DNA of 5,028 nt from Candidatus Cloacimonas sp. SDB (GTDB lineage Bacteria > Cloacimonadota > Cloacimonadia > Cloacimonadales > TCS61), in contig LKUH01000504.1 in NCBI GenBank assembly GCA_001412425.1, positions 1 through 5,028 of the forward strand, in the 5' to 3' direction. Made by a program: the position numbers and the translations under genes. The notes under the pieces were generated by a model. The model worked only from the letters and a program-made list of their open reading frames with translations, made no database searches and was not told where the DNA came from. Shown here one piece after another: positions 1 to 5,028 of the stretch (its first letter is position 1; each line of letters begins with the position of its first letter).

Positions 1-17
1 TATAAAAATCTCTTCAT
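1..17 (-). CDS. Probable 5' end of a gene leaving the window (MKRFL...)
   Basis: Only five complete codons are visible, ATG AAG AGA TTT TTA, reading leftwards from 17. They give M-K-R-F-L, a basic then hydrophobic start that would suit a signal peptide or membrane protein, but five residues cannot identify a product. The case for a real start is the Shine-Dalgarno-like GAGGG at 22-26, 4 nt from the ATG. The spacing matches that of the lipoprotein gene at 1347 (GAGG, 5 nt). A TTGACA hexamer and a perfect TATAAT also lie upstream on the same strand, and a strong terminator at 107-143 insulates the gene from the tRNA unit. It could be chance; the sequence left of the window would settle it. Confidence 0.45.
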
Positions 18-36
18 AACACCCTCAATTTTTTAC

Positions 37-64
37 ATAAAATTTATAGTTCAATTTCTGTCAA
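37..64 (-). promoter_or_regulatory. Candidate promoter for the left-edge gene
   Basis: On the minus strand a perfect -35 hexamer TTGACA lies at 59-64. A 16-bp spacer separates it from TTTTAT at 37-42, which matches 4 of 6 bases of the -10 consensus. Transcription would begin around 30, leaving a short leader that still contains the Shine-Dalgarno sequence at 22-26. A competing choice is a perfect TATAAT at 79-84 on the same strand, whose -35 (TCTGCA at 102-107) is weak and sits in the terminator T-tract. The two may be alternatives, and neither is proven. Confidence 0.3.
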
Positions 65-106
65 TTATGTTTTGCTAGATTATAAGTGTAATAAAGGTTA
101 ATGCAG

Positions 107-143
107 AAAAATAAAAAAAGCTGCTCATTATTATGAACAGCTT
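107..143 (-). terminator. Rho-independent terminator of the tRNA unit
   Basis: Read leftwards, the two 11-nt arms at 133-143 and 118-128 pair along their whole length with a single G-T wobble, closing a 4-nt loop. The stem base is AAGCTG/CAGCTT. It is followed at once by a T-rich run, T7-A-T4 (107-117). It lies 9 nt beyond the 3' CCA of tRNA-Glu, so it ends the tRNA-Lys/tRNA-Glu transcript. The plus strand has no T-tract after the hairpin, so it acts in one direction only. Confidence 0.9.
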
Positions 144-152
144 GGAAAACAA

Positions 153-227
153 TGGCATCCCGTAGGGGAGTTGAACCCCTGTTGCAGGAATGAAAATCCT
201 GAGTCCTAACCACTAGACGAACGGGAC
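153..227 (-). tRNA. tRNA-Glu (anticodon TTC)
   Basis: The reverse strand folds into a full cloverleaf of 75 nt including an encoded 3' CCA. The acceptor stem is GTCCCGT/ACGGGAT, the D stem GTCT/GGAC, and the anticodon stem CAGGA/TCCTG with loop TTTTCAT, so positions 34-36 read TTC, which decodes GAA and GAG. The T stem is AGGGG/CCCCT with loop TTCAACT, and the discriminator base is G. The first pair of the acceptor stem is a G1-U72 wobble rather than G-C, which is mildly unusual. The gene lies 26 nt downstream of tRNA-Lys in the same transcription unit and 9 nt before the terminator. Confidence 0.97.
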
Positions 228-253
228 ATATTTATATTTTATACACTTATTTC

Positions 254-328
254 TGGTGATCCAGGATGGACTCGAACCATCGACTCTCTGCTTAAAAGGC
301 AGATACTCTACCACTGAGTTACTGGACC
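254..328 (-). tRNA. tRNA-Lys (anticodon TTT)
   Basis: The reverse strand folds into a 75-nt cloverleaf with an encoded CCA. The acceptor stem is GGTCCAG/CTGGATC (one G-T pair at 2-71) and the D stem ACTC/GAGT with loop AGTGGTA. The anticodon stem is TCTGC/GCAGA with loop CTTTTAA, giving anticodon TTT for AAA and AAG. The variable loop is GAGTC, the T stem GATGG/CCATC with loop TTCGAGT, and the discriminator base is A. It is the first gene of a two-tRNA transcript with tRNA-Glu, behind a recognisable stable-RNA promoter. Confidence 0.97.
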
Positions 329-341
329 CTGTTTAAAGAAC

Positions 342-377
342 GAGCGCCAAACTAAAAAGGGGTGGTTTGGGTGTCAA
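342..377 (-). promoter_or_regulatory. Promoter of the tRNA-Lys/tRNA-Glu unit
   Basis: A perfect -35 TTGACA lies at 372-377 on the minus strand. A 17-bp spacer leads to TAGTTT at 349-354, which matches 3 of 6 bases of the -10. Just downstream is a GC-rich discriminator (GGCGC, 344-348), and initiation is expected near 342, about 14 nt before the mature tRNA-Lys end. A strong -35 with a GC-rich discriminator is typical of stable-RNA promoters under stringent (ppGpp) control in well-studied bacteria. That this applies here is inference. Confidence 0.65.
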
Positions 378-424
378 TATTTTTTATTTGCTAAAATTCG
401 TTATATTTTTAAGTTGTAATTCAT

Positions 425-457
425 ATTATTGAATGTAAAATTCAATGATTATAAAAT
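425..457 (+). promoter_or_regulatory. Candidate promoter with overlapping dyad upstream of the HD gene
   Basis: TTGAAT at 429-434 (4 of 6 to the -35 consensus), a 17-bp spacer and TAAAAT at 452-457 (5 of 6 to the -10) make a reasonable sigma-70-type promoter with initiation near 464. A dyad overlaps it: ten-base arms at 425-434 and 440-449 pair fully with one G-T wobble around a 5-nt centre (core ATTGAAT/ATTCAAT). The dyad covers the -35 and most of the spacer, where a repressor would act. A second possible promoter, TTGTAA (414-419), 16 bp, TAAAAT (436-441), shares the region, so tandem promoters are possible. AT-rich intergenic DNA produces such patterns by chance fairly often. Confidence 0.45.
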
Positions 458-530
458 AGTATGAATCTTTATTTTTAAAGCTTATTTCATTGTTTAATTA
501 ATTAAGATTCAACTATAAACAGGAGTTGAA

Positions 531-1334
531 ATGAAAAAATCTGGTAAACAGTTACAGCTGGAAAAGCAAATTAGACATCTTCTCGAAGGATTGGCGCTTG
601 ATATTGCTGATTACATATTTTCGGATCATGAGATACAAACCCTGCAGGATTATGCCAATGTTCTTTCAATTAGAAGGATGGGATATAACGATCATGGCCC
701 AGTTCATATGAGAAAAGCAGCTTTGAATGCCTTAAAAATGTTTGATCTTCTTGATGATGCCGATGTTGCTTTCAATTTTGTTGATGAGGGTTATGGGGAC
801 ATTACAGACAGTAAAATTATTGTTCTGATTGCTTCATTATTACATGATATTGGTATGACGATAACCAGGTCGAATCACGAGTTTCTCAGTGTGCAATTGG
901 CAATTCCAATAGTTGATAGAATTCTCCAAAAATTTTATTCTCAAGATGCGGAAAAAATAATTTTCTTAAAGTCTATTATAATCGAAAGTATTTTTGGGCA
1001 TATGGCTACTCAGCCTATTACCAGTCTGGAAGCAGGTCTGGTTTTAGTAGGCGATGGCTGTGACATGGAAAAAGGAAGAGCCCGCATAACTAAATTACTT
1101 CATGAAAAACCCAGAGTGGGGGATATTCATAAATATTCTGCTTCAGCCATTCAAAAAGTTTTGATTCAGAAGGGGGAAGAAAAACCAATCAAAATTGTGG
1201 TTGAAATGAACCAGTCAGCAGGCATCTTTCAAGTGGAAGAAGTTCTTTTGAATAAGATCAATTTTAGTCCTGTTAAGAAATATATTGAGTTATATGCAGG
1301 TCTTAAAGATGTAGAATTATTAAAATATCTGTAA
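531..1334 (+). CDS. HD-superfamily putative metal-dependent phosphohydrolase
   Basis: This is a 267-residue cytoplasmic protein with no signal peptide or membrane segment. It has the ordered metal ligands of an HD domain: H55/H59 in NDHGPVHM, the HD pair H105-D106 in LLHDIG, H116, H157 in FGHM, and a distal D175 in the segment GDGCDMEKGRARI (174-186). The HD fold usually hydrolyses phosphate esters, often of nucleotides, but the substrate cannot be read from sequence. The whole-length pattern, with the DMEKGRxRI block, a SIH-like DIHKYSASAI stretch (198-207) and a C-terminal SAGIFQVEEVL (229-239), resembles an uncharacterised HD family I associate from memory with methanogenic archaea and some anaerobic bacteria. 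The start is fixed by AGGAG at 521-525, 5 nt before ATG. The lipoprotein gene follows after 12 bp, so they form an operon. It lacks the GYP motif of HD-GYP cyclic-di-GMP enzymes. Confidence 0.85.
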   Translation: MKKSGKQLQLEKQIRHLLEGLALDIADYIFSDHEIQTLQDYANVLSIRRMGYNDHGPVHMRKAALNALKMFDLLDDADVAFNFVDEGYGDITDSKIIVLIASLLHDIGMTITRSNHEFLSVQLAIPIVDRILQKFYSQDAEKIIFLKSIIIESIFGHMATQPITSLEAGLVLVGDGCDMEKGRARITKLLHEKPRVGDIHKYSASAIQKVLIQKGEEKPIKIVVEMNQSAGIFQVEEVLLNKINFSPVKKYIELYAGLKDVELLKYL

Positions 1335-1346
1335 AACGAGGTAGTT

Positions 1347-2174
1347 ATGAAAAAATGGCAATTATTGATTTTCGCGGTTTTATTATTTTCAGCCTGTGGG
1401 CAAGCGGGGTCAAAAGACAACGGTGATGGTTCTGAATTATGGCATGAAAACTATTTTATTCAGACCAGCGTAGATGCTTCCAGGTTATCTGAAAACGTGA
1501 TTCGAGCCCGGGTTGATGGTCAGTGGCAGAATTTTGATCTAGTCGAATTTCCGGAAATTTTCTTTTCCTGGGATTTTAACCGGAGAATTGAAACAATCGA
1601 GGATATTTCCAAAGGAGTAATGCCTGGTCTGGCTGGACCTCATAATGGTATTGTAGCAACTTATGGTTATCGCAGAGCTGACTCACAGTTCAAGCTTAAT
1701 AATGCTGTAAAGGGTTGCGGATTCCTTCCTAAAAGAGAAAAACTAAAAGAGGTAATTGAGTTGCTTAAAAGTACTTATAATAATGAATTTTCCGAAAAAA
1801 TAGATGTATTAATCGGATTTTATGAACAGGGTGATTCCTTGTTTGACATGACCAAGCAGGTTTCACTGGAACTTTATTCTGTTCCGGAAAGAAATACTCA
1901 GTCTTTTCTGAATCAGATGAGTAATCCTGTTTCTGTAATTGTATTTTTGGATATTCCGACTTTCAAACTGAAGACCATATCTTATTTACTACATCCTGAA
2001 AATCCTGATCTGACCGATTATGAAAAGGATGTTGTGGAATATGTTAATTTAATTCACAGCTATTTCCATGGTGAATTCAGTAAAGAATTCATAACAGTAG
2101 TTTATAATGTTGTTGAAGTTTATAACAGTTCACCTGGAAATGACAATGGCAGGGGAACGAAAATAAGTCCATAA
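1347..2174 (+). CDS. Putative lipoprotein of unknown function
   Basis: This 275-residue protein begins with a lipoprotein signal peptide: K2-K3, a hydrophobic core (residues 4-14) and a lipobox-like FSAC ending at Cys17. Signal peptidase II should cut before Cys17 and leave a lipid anchor. Phe at -3, where Leu is usual, makes the lipobox slightly atypical. A Gly/Ser/Asp-rich linker (18-30) precedes the folded part. I recognise no domain. The most family-like stretch is C-terminal (about 215-270), with LHPENPDLTDYEKDVVEY, an aromatic-rich IHSYFHG (236-242), VVYNVVEVYNSSPG (251-264) and a GRG near the end. Such density of aromatic and invariant-looking residues suggests a conserved but uncharacterised family. 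The start is supported by GAGG at 1338-1341, 5 nt from ATG. It follows the HD gene by 12 bp and should be cotranscribed. The inner or outer membrane location is not decided. Confidence 0.8.
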   Translation: MKKWQLLIFAVLLFSACGQAGSKDNGDGSELWHENYFIQTSVDASRLSENVIRARVDGQWQNFDLVEFPEIFFSWDFNRRIETIEDISKGVMPGLAGPHNGIVATYGYRRADSQFKLNNAVKGCGFLPKREKLKEVIELLKSTYNNEFSEKIDVLIGFYEQGDSLFDMTKQVSLELYSVPERNTQSFLNQMSNPVSVIVFLDIPTFKLKTISYLLHPENPDLTDYEKDVVEYVNLIHSYFHGEFSKEFITVVYNVVEVYNSSPGNDNGRGTKISP

Positions 2175-2187
2175 TTATTTGATTGAA

Positions 2188-2220
2188 TTCAGGTAACTTA
2201 AAAATTGATCATAACCTGAA
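2188..2220. terminator. Weak hairpin between convergent operons
   Basis: Perfect 7-bp arms TTCAGGT (2188-2194) and ACCTGAA (2214-2220) enclose a 19-nt loop in the gap where the two operons meet tail to tail. The loop and right arm include the stop and last codons of the minus-strand gene. There is no good T-tract on either side, and the loop is long for an intrinsic terminator. It is listed because no better termination signal is visible at this junction. Confidence 0.25.
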
Positions 2221-4000
2221 AAATCAGTTTCATTGTGTCATTGTCTTTTAATATTCCGGAAGTTTTCAACTGCAATTTGAGGAAATCAACAGGTTTTACA
2301 CCGGCCATCAGATTATAATATATATTATTTCCTTTAAGAATAGCATTGCTTAAAGCGCCATCAACACTGTATTCGTACAGATAGAATAATAAATCAGAGT
2401 CCGTAGCTGCAATCTGCAGAGCTATGGAAAAGAACCCGGAATTATATTTCAGCAGTTGGGAAAACAGGTATCCTTTTTTAAAAATCTTCACAAATGGCAG
2501 ATATTCCGAAGCAAGTTCAAATCTGGTTTGAAGTTTAATATTATTATACTGCTTGATCCAATCTAACCTGAAATTGTTTTTCTGAAGATCCCGGATTTTG
2601 CTTTCATCCAAAGAAATATATTTTTCCTTATTTTTTTGTTTAAAGAGAAATTTCAGCATCTGGTCATCCGGAAGGCGTAGGTTACAGTTGAACATAATTT
2701 CATTTCCGACTGTGGGCATTTTTTCAAAATATCTGGTTTCAGGGAATTTCCACAGGTCGATATAGAAATTTAATTTAATTTTATTACCGGGTCTAAATGT
2801 AATTCCATAGTAAAATCCTGTTTCGTTGGCAAATCCGCTTTGACTGGAAAAGGGATTACCATGCCACTCCGGAAAATTATTGGAGTAAGATCTGAATAAG
2901 AATAACTGGTGAATATTCTTTGTGTTCAGTGTAATACTGCTGAGGCAGGACATTTTTTTATTGATGAGGGCAATTTCGCTATGGACGGGATGAGATGATC
3001 GAAAAAAACTTAGATCCATACTGAAGGCTGAAAATTCATTTATGATCTTCGGATCAGCAAATTCATGATCAAAGTTTAAGCTATAATAATTCAGGCCAGC
3101 GGAAAAAATTTGAGTTTCATACTTTCCCAATAATCCAATAATAGCTTCTTCGACATTATTTTTGTTTTGAAGGTCGTAATGTAAACCGCTTTCATTAAAG
3201 GAAGTAATTTTGTTGGATTTCAGATTGGCACTTAAAGAGGTTTTTGAAATAAAGGGGATAATCTGGAATTCATCTAATGTAATATCGGCACAAACTCCCT
3301 CCAAAGCCCATAATTCATAGGAACTGGTATAGGGTTTAATATAAGTTCTCTTTTTTACGGGAGTGGTGGTCGCTGAAACACTTTTACCTACTCCTAATTT
3401 GGAAGAGAATAAAATTCCCTGACCGGAATATATTTGATATTTTCCGAAAATGACATTATTGATGATTCCCAGATCATTAGCTTGAAGATAATAGGAATAG
3501 TAATCTAACAGATCTTTTTCCATTTCGTCTTTCTGGGTTATAAAACCTGCTTCCAGCTTGCCTCTTTTCAGAATTGTTTTGGAATAGAGTTTTAAGCAGG
3601 AAGGATATTCAATTTTGCTTCTGTTGATTTCTAATCGGTAAACATGATTCAATCTAATTGGAGCAGTATTTTTAAAGGAAATATAATCTCTGATCTCTGA
3701 TAATGTGATTTCATCTATACCAATTACAGCAAGTTGTTTCTCATTTCTGATCTGGTTGAGATTGCGATATTTTATTATTTCTTCTATTTGATCAGAATTC
3801 AGCCAGGGAATTTTTTCCATTTCGGACATGGAAGCAGTATTTATGTTCAAAGGATGAGATTTAAGGTCTAGTAATTCTTCGCTCAACTCATCCAGAAATC
3901 CGGTTATTTCGTATTCTGTCCCATCATCTTGAGCTTTTAATAATCTGGGGCAGCAGAATATCAGGCAGAGGATGATTAATTCAATGAGCAGGATTTTCAT
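2198..4000 (-). CDS. Helix-hairpin-helix protein with outer-membrane beta-barrel-like body
   Basis: This 600-residue exported protein has a signal peptide (hydrophobic core about 3-17, likely cut after LKA at 21-23). A ComEA-like double helix-hairpin-helix region follows (about 51-108), starting LNINTAS and ending IGIDEITLSEIRDYI. The rest is rich in alternating polar and aromatic residues typical of transmembrane beta-strands and ends in Phe (IFQVMINF), as outer-membrane barrels do. Landmarks YSGQGILF (191-198), GKS (205-207), IKPYTSS (221-227) and WHGNPFSSQSGFANETG (379-395) match my memory of an uncharacterised HhH/barrel family common in Bacteroidota. In the first hairpin the usual PGIG is PWLN (65-68), so DNA binding there is doubtful. 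The start overlaps the upstream gene by 20 nt and has no Shine-Dalgarno sequence. An in-frame TAA two codons before the ATG rules out any earlier start. Translational coupling is likely. Its role is unknown. Confidence 0.8.
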   Translation of the reverse strand: MKILLIELIILCLIFCCPRLLKAQDDGTEYEITGFLDELSEELLDLKSHPLNINTASMSEMEKIPWLNSDQIEEIIKYRNLNQIRNEKQLAVIGIDEITLSEIRDYISFKNTAPIRLNHVYRLEINRSKIEYPSCLKLYSKTILKRGKLEAGFITQKDEMEKDLLDYYSYYLQANDLGIINNVIFGKYQIYSGQGILFSSKLGVGKSVSATTTPVKKRTYIKPYTSSYELWALEGVCADITLDEFQIIPFISKTSLSANLKSNKITSFNESGLHYDLQNKNNVEEAIIGLLGKYETQIFSAGLNYYSLNFDHEFADPKIINEFSAFSMDLSFFRSSHPVHSEIALINKKMSCLSSITLNTKNIHQLFLFRSYSNNFPEWHGNPFSSQSGFANETGFYYGITFRPGNKIKLNFYIDLWKFPETRYFEKMPTVGNEIMFNCNLRLPDDQMLKFLFKQKNKEKYISLDESKIRDLQKNNFRLDWIKQYNNIKLQTRFELASEYLPFVKIFKKGYLFSQLLKYNSGFFSIALQIAATDSDLLFYLYEYSVDGALSNAILKGNNIYYNLMAGVKPVDFLKLQLKTSGILKDNDTMKLIFQVMINF

Positions 4001-4769
4001 AGCTTAAAGATATAGAATGACTTAAAGGCAGGTATTGATGAGTTTGGATCCCATAGGATATGCAACATTTTCCAATATTTATCACGAATCCAGTTCCCAA
4101 TCTTGCCGGTTCCTGCTGGCAGCTGATCAGTAATGTAAGATTTCTTAAAATTCTGTATCTGGTACCGAATTTAAAGATAAATTCTTCTCCGCTTTGTTTT
4201 TCAAATCCTGCTGCCAGCCAGAAATCCTCTGCTAATTGAAATTTGCTTTCCCAGATAATATATACCGGAAGATCAATATTCAGGATTTTCTGATTAAGCA
4301 GGTTTTTATAGAGAAAAGTTGTTTCATTACTTTTTGATTTCCAGAGAATGGCTGAATTAATTAAGATCTGGTGAGCATCATGATAATTTTTTACGTTGTT
4401 GCTCAAGAATCGGGCAGATAATCCCCAATTGAAATTTTTTAGAATAAATGAAAGACTCAAAGTTGGAGAGGATTCAGTATAAGAAGAGTGCTCAAGATAA
4501 TAAGCTCCCAGTCCAACTCCCCAGAATCCCTTCCTCAAAACCGCATTGACCTGATGGAAAAAAAGATCTGGAATATTGTATAATCTGGTTGTAGAGGTTA
4601 TTATGCCGGGATGACAAAGAGCGGGATTTGAAAATGATACAGCAGGACTATCTGACAGAATAGTTAATCCGCATAAAGAATATTCCTGAGCAGATGCGGG
4701 CAAGTTTAAATCGAGAGCAAAGATTGCTTCCGTAAAGAGAAGGAACAAAATTACTGCTGTTTTTTTCAT
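3981..4769 (-). CDS. PorV/UPF0164-like small outer-membrane beta-barrel protein
   Basis: From ATG at 4769 this is a 262-residue protein with a signal peptide MKKTAVILFLLFTEAIFA (1-18), cut before LDLN. The segment LCGLTILSDSPAVSFSNPAL (32-51) matches the A/G-rich, NPA-containing N-terminal signature of PorV/UPF0164-type barrels. The body shows repeated amphipathic strands (for example GFWGVGLGAYYL and NFNWGLSARFL). The C-terminus, YGIQTHQYLPLSHSISLSYE (239-258), is the familiar last hairpin of that group. The frame also opens at a TTG at 4787, which would add six residues (MHYGLI), but it has no Shine-Dalgarno sequence and would put polar residues before the KK-hydrophobic signal, so I prefer 4769. 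The ribosome site there is weak (GGG 6 nt upstream). PorV-like proteins in Bacteroidota assist type IX secretion or surface attachment; that role here is not shown. It is cotranscribed with the overlapping HhH/barrel gene. Confidence 0.8.
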   Translation of the reverse strand: MKKTAVILFLLFTEAIFALDLNLPASAQEYSLCGLTILSDSPAVSFSNPALCHPGIITSTTRLYNIPDLFFHQVNAVLRKGFWGVGLGAYYLEHSSYTESSPTLSLSFILKNFNWGLSARFLSNNVKNYHDAHQILINSAILWKSKSNETTFLYKNLLNQKILNIDLPVYIIWESKFQLAEDFWLAAGFEKQSGEEFIFKFGTRYRILRNLTLLISCQQEPARLGTGFVINIGKCCISYGIQTHQYLPLSHSISLSYENPAH

Positions 4770-4860
4770 AATCAACCCATAATGCAAATTCTAAAATGGA
4801 ATTATTTACATTATCAGTTCCAGATTGGTAATTATTTTGTAAAAGTGCTTCATAGGTTTG

Positions 4861-4896
4861 TCTTTGTTATTTAAACTGTATGTCAATTAACAAAGA
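4861..4896. promoter_or_regulatory. Perfect 9-bp inverted repeat upstream of the outer-membrane operon
   Basis: TCTTTGTTA at 4861-4869 is matched exactly by TAACAAAGA at 4888-4896, with 18 bp between. On the minus strand a perfect TTGACA (4881-4886) lies in the spacer, but no acceptable -10 follows at 15-18 bp. The nearest -10-like sequence before the operon is GATAAT at 4810-4815, whose own -35 region is poor. The repeat may be an operator, or a leader hairpin if transcription starts further upstream. It lies about 90 bp before the chosen start of the PorV-like gene. Confidence 0.4.
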
Positions 4897-4963
4897 TGTG
4901 AGTTTTCTGGTGACTATTCCGGCCTTGAGCGGACAGAAATTTCACAAATTGCGGGTGGAATAA
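4880..4963 (+). other. GC-rich patch with a 27-codon open frame, probably not a gene
   Basis: The stretch at about 4907-4958 is roughly half G+C, clearly above the AT-rich DNA on both sides. An open frame from ATG 4880 to TAA 4961-4963 encodes 27 residues including VTIPALSGQKFHKLRVE. It has no Shine-Dalgarno sequence, and its start codon lies inside the inverted repeat. The sequence could be a remnant of a dispersed repeat, a leader element of the minus-strand operon or a gene relic. I do not call it a gene. Beyond it, 4964-5028 shows nothing I can support except a minus-strand open frame of nine codons from the window edge to a TAA at 4999-5001, which could be the tail of another gene. Confidence 0.25.
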
Positions 4964-5028
4964 TTAAAGTAATCTATTAATACTAAAAACTCTGAATATT
5001 ACAGAATGGTTTTTTCAGTTTCAGGATC

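Noticed and set aside
153..328. tRNA genes as an attachment site for a genomic island
   Set aside because: There is no integrase, no direct repeat of a tRNA 3' end and no cargo nearby; both tRNAs sit in a normal promoter-to-terminator unit.
490..519. TTGTTT-18-TATAAA as a promoter just before the HD gene
   Set aside because: Initiation would fall at about 526, within or after the AGGAG ribosome site at 521-525, so the transcript would lose it. The hexamers are an AT-rich coincidence.
531..1334. HD-GYP cyclic-di-GMP phosphodiesterase or a CRISPR Cas3-type HD nuclease
   Set aside because: The GYP motif is absent, there is no helicase or cas gene nearby, and the DMEKGRxRI and SAGIFQVEE blocks point to a different HD family.
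1229..1420. 63-codon open frame on the minus strand
   Set aside because: It lies across the end of the HD gene and the start of the lipoprotein gene, both well supported on the plus strand, and has no ribosome site or recognisable product. It is a shadow frame.
4770..4787. TTG start at 4787 extending the PorV-like protein by six residues
   Set aside because: No Shine-Dalgarno sequence precedes the TTG, and the extension puts HYGLI before a well-formed MKK signal peptide; ATG at 4769 is preferred.
5006..5028. ATG at 5006 as the start of a plus-strand gene (MVFSVSG...)
   Set aside because: There is no ribosome site upstream and only seven complete codons are visible; nothing supports it.

Overview
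The window is AT-rich bacterial chromosomal sequence carrying ordinary housekeeping and envelope genes. It contains two tRNA genes, four complete protein genes in two short convergent operons, and probably the first few codons of a fifth gene at the left edge. Promoters look like the standard TTGACA/TATAAT type, and Shine-Dalgarno sequences (GAGG, AGGAG) are present. The two outer-membrane proteins are of kinds common in the Fibrobacterota-Chlorobiota-Bacteroidota (FCB) superphylum: a periplasmic helix-hairpin-helix domain followed by a beta-barrel-like body, and a small PorV/UPF0164-like barrel. The HD-domain protein resembles a family I associate with archaea and some anaerobic bacteria. Together these fit an FCB-group anaerobe, perhaps Cloacimonadota, but this lineage call is a tentative inference.

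Layout, left to right. Positions 1-17 (minus) look like the start of a gene running off the window (MKRFL...), with a good Shine-Dalgarno sequence and candidate promoter elements. Positions 107-377 hold a minus-strand tRNA transcription unit: promoter, tRNA-Lys(TTT), tRNA-Glu(TTC) and a strong intrinsic terminator. Positions 378-530 form a divergent control region with a candidate sigma-70 promoter overlapped by a 10-bp dyad. Positions 531-2174 (plus) are a two-gene operon, an HD-superfamily phosphohydrolase-like protein followed 12 bp later by a lipoprotein of unknown function. The 23-bp gap after it is shared with the convergent operon on the minus strand. Positions 2198-4769 (minus) hold a PorV-like small outer-membrane protein gene followed, with a 20-nt overlap, by a 600-residue helix-hairpin-helix/outer-membrane-barrel protein gene. 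Positions 4770-5028 are non-coding as far as I can tell, with a perfect 9-bp inverted repeat and a locally GC-rich patch.

How the genes fit together: the minus-strand pair is almost certainly cotranscribed, and its products should both be exported and end up at the outer membrane. The plus-strand pair joins a cytoplasmic putative metal-dependent hydrolase to an envelope lipoprotein; their functional link is not evident from sequence. I see no mobile element, CRISPR array, defence system or clear sign of horizontal transfer. The most interesting points are the dyad in the HD-gene promoter, the degenerate first DNA-binding hairpin in the helix-hairpin-helix protein, and the unexplained GC-rich patch near the right end.
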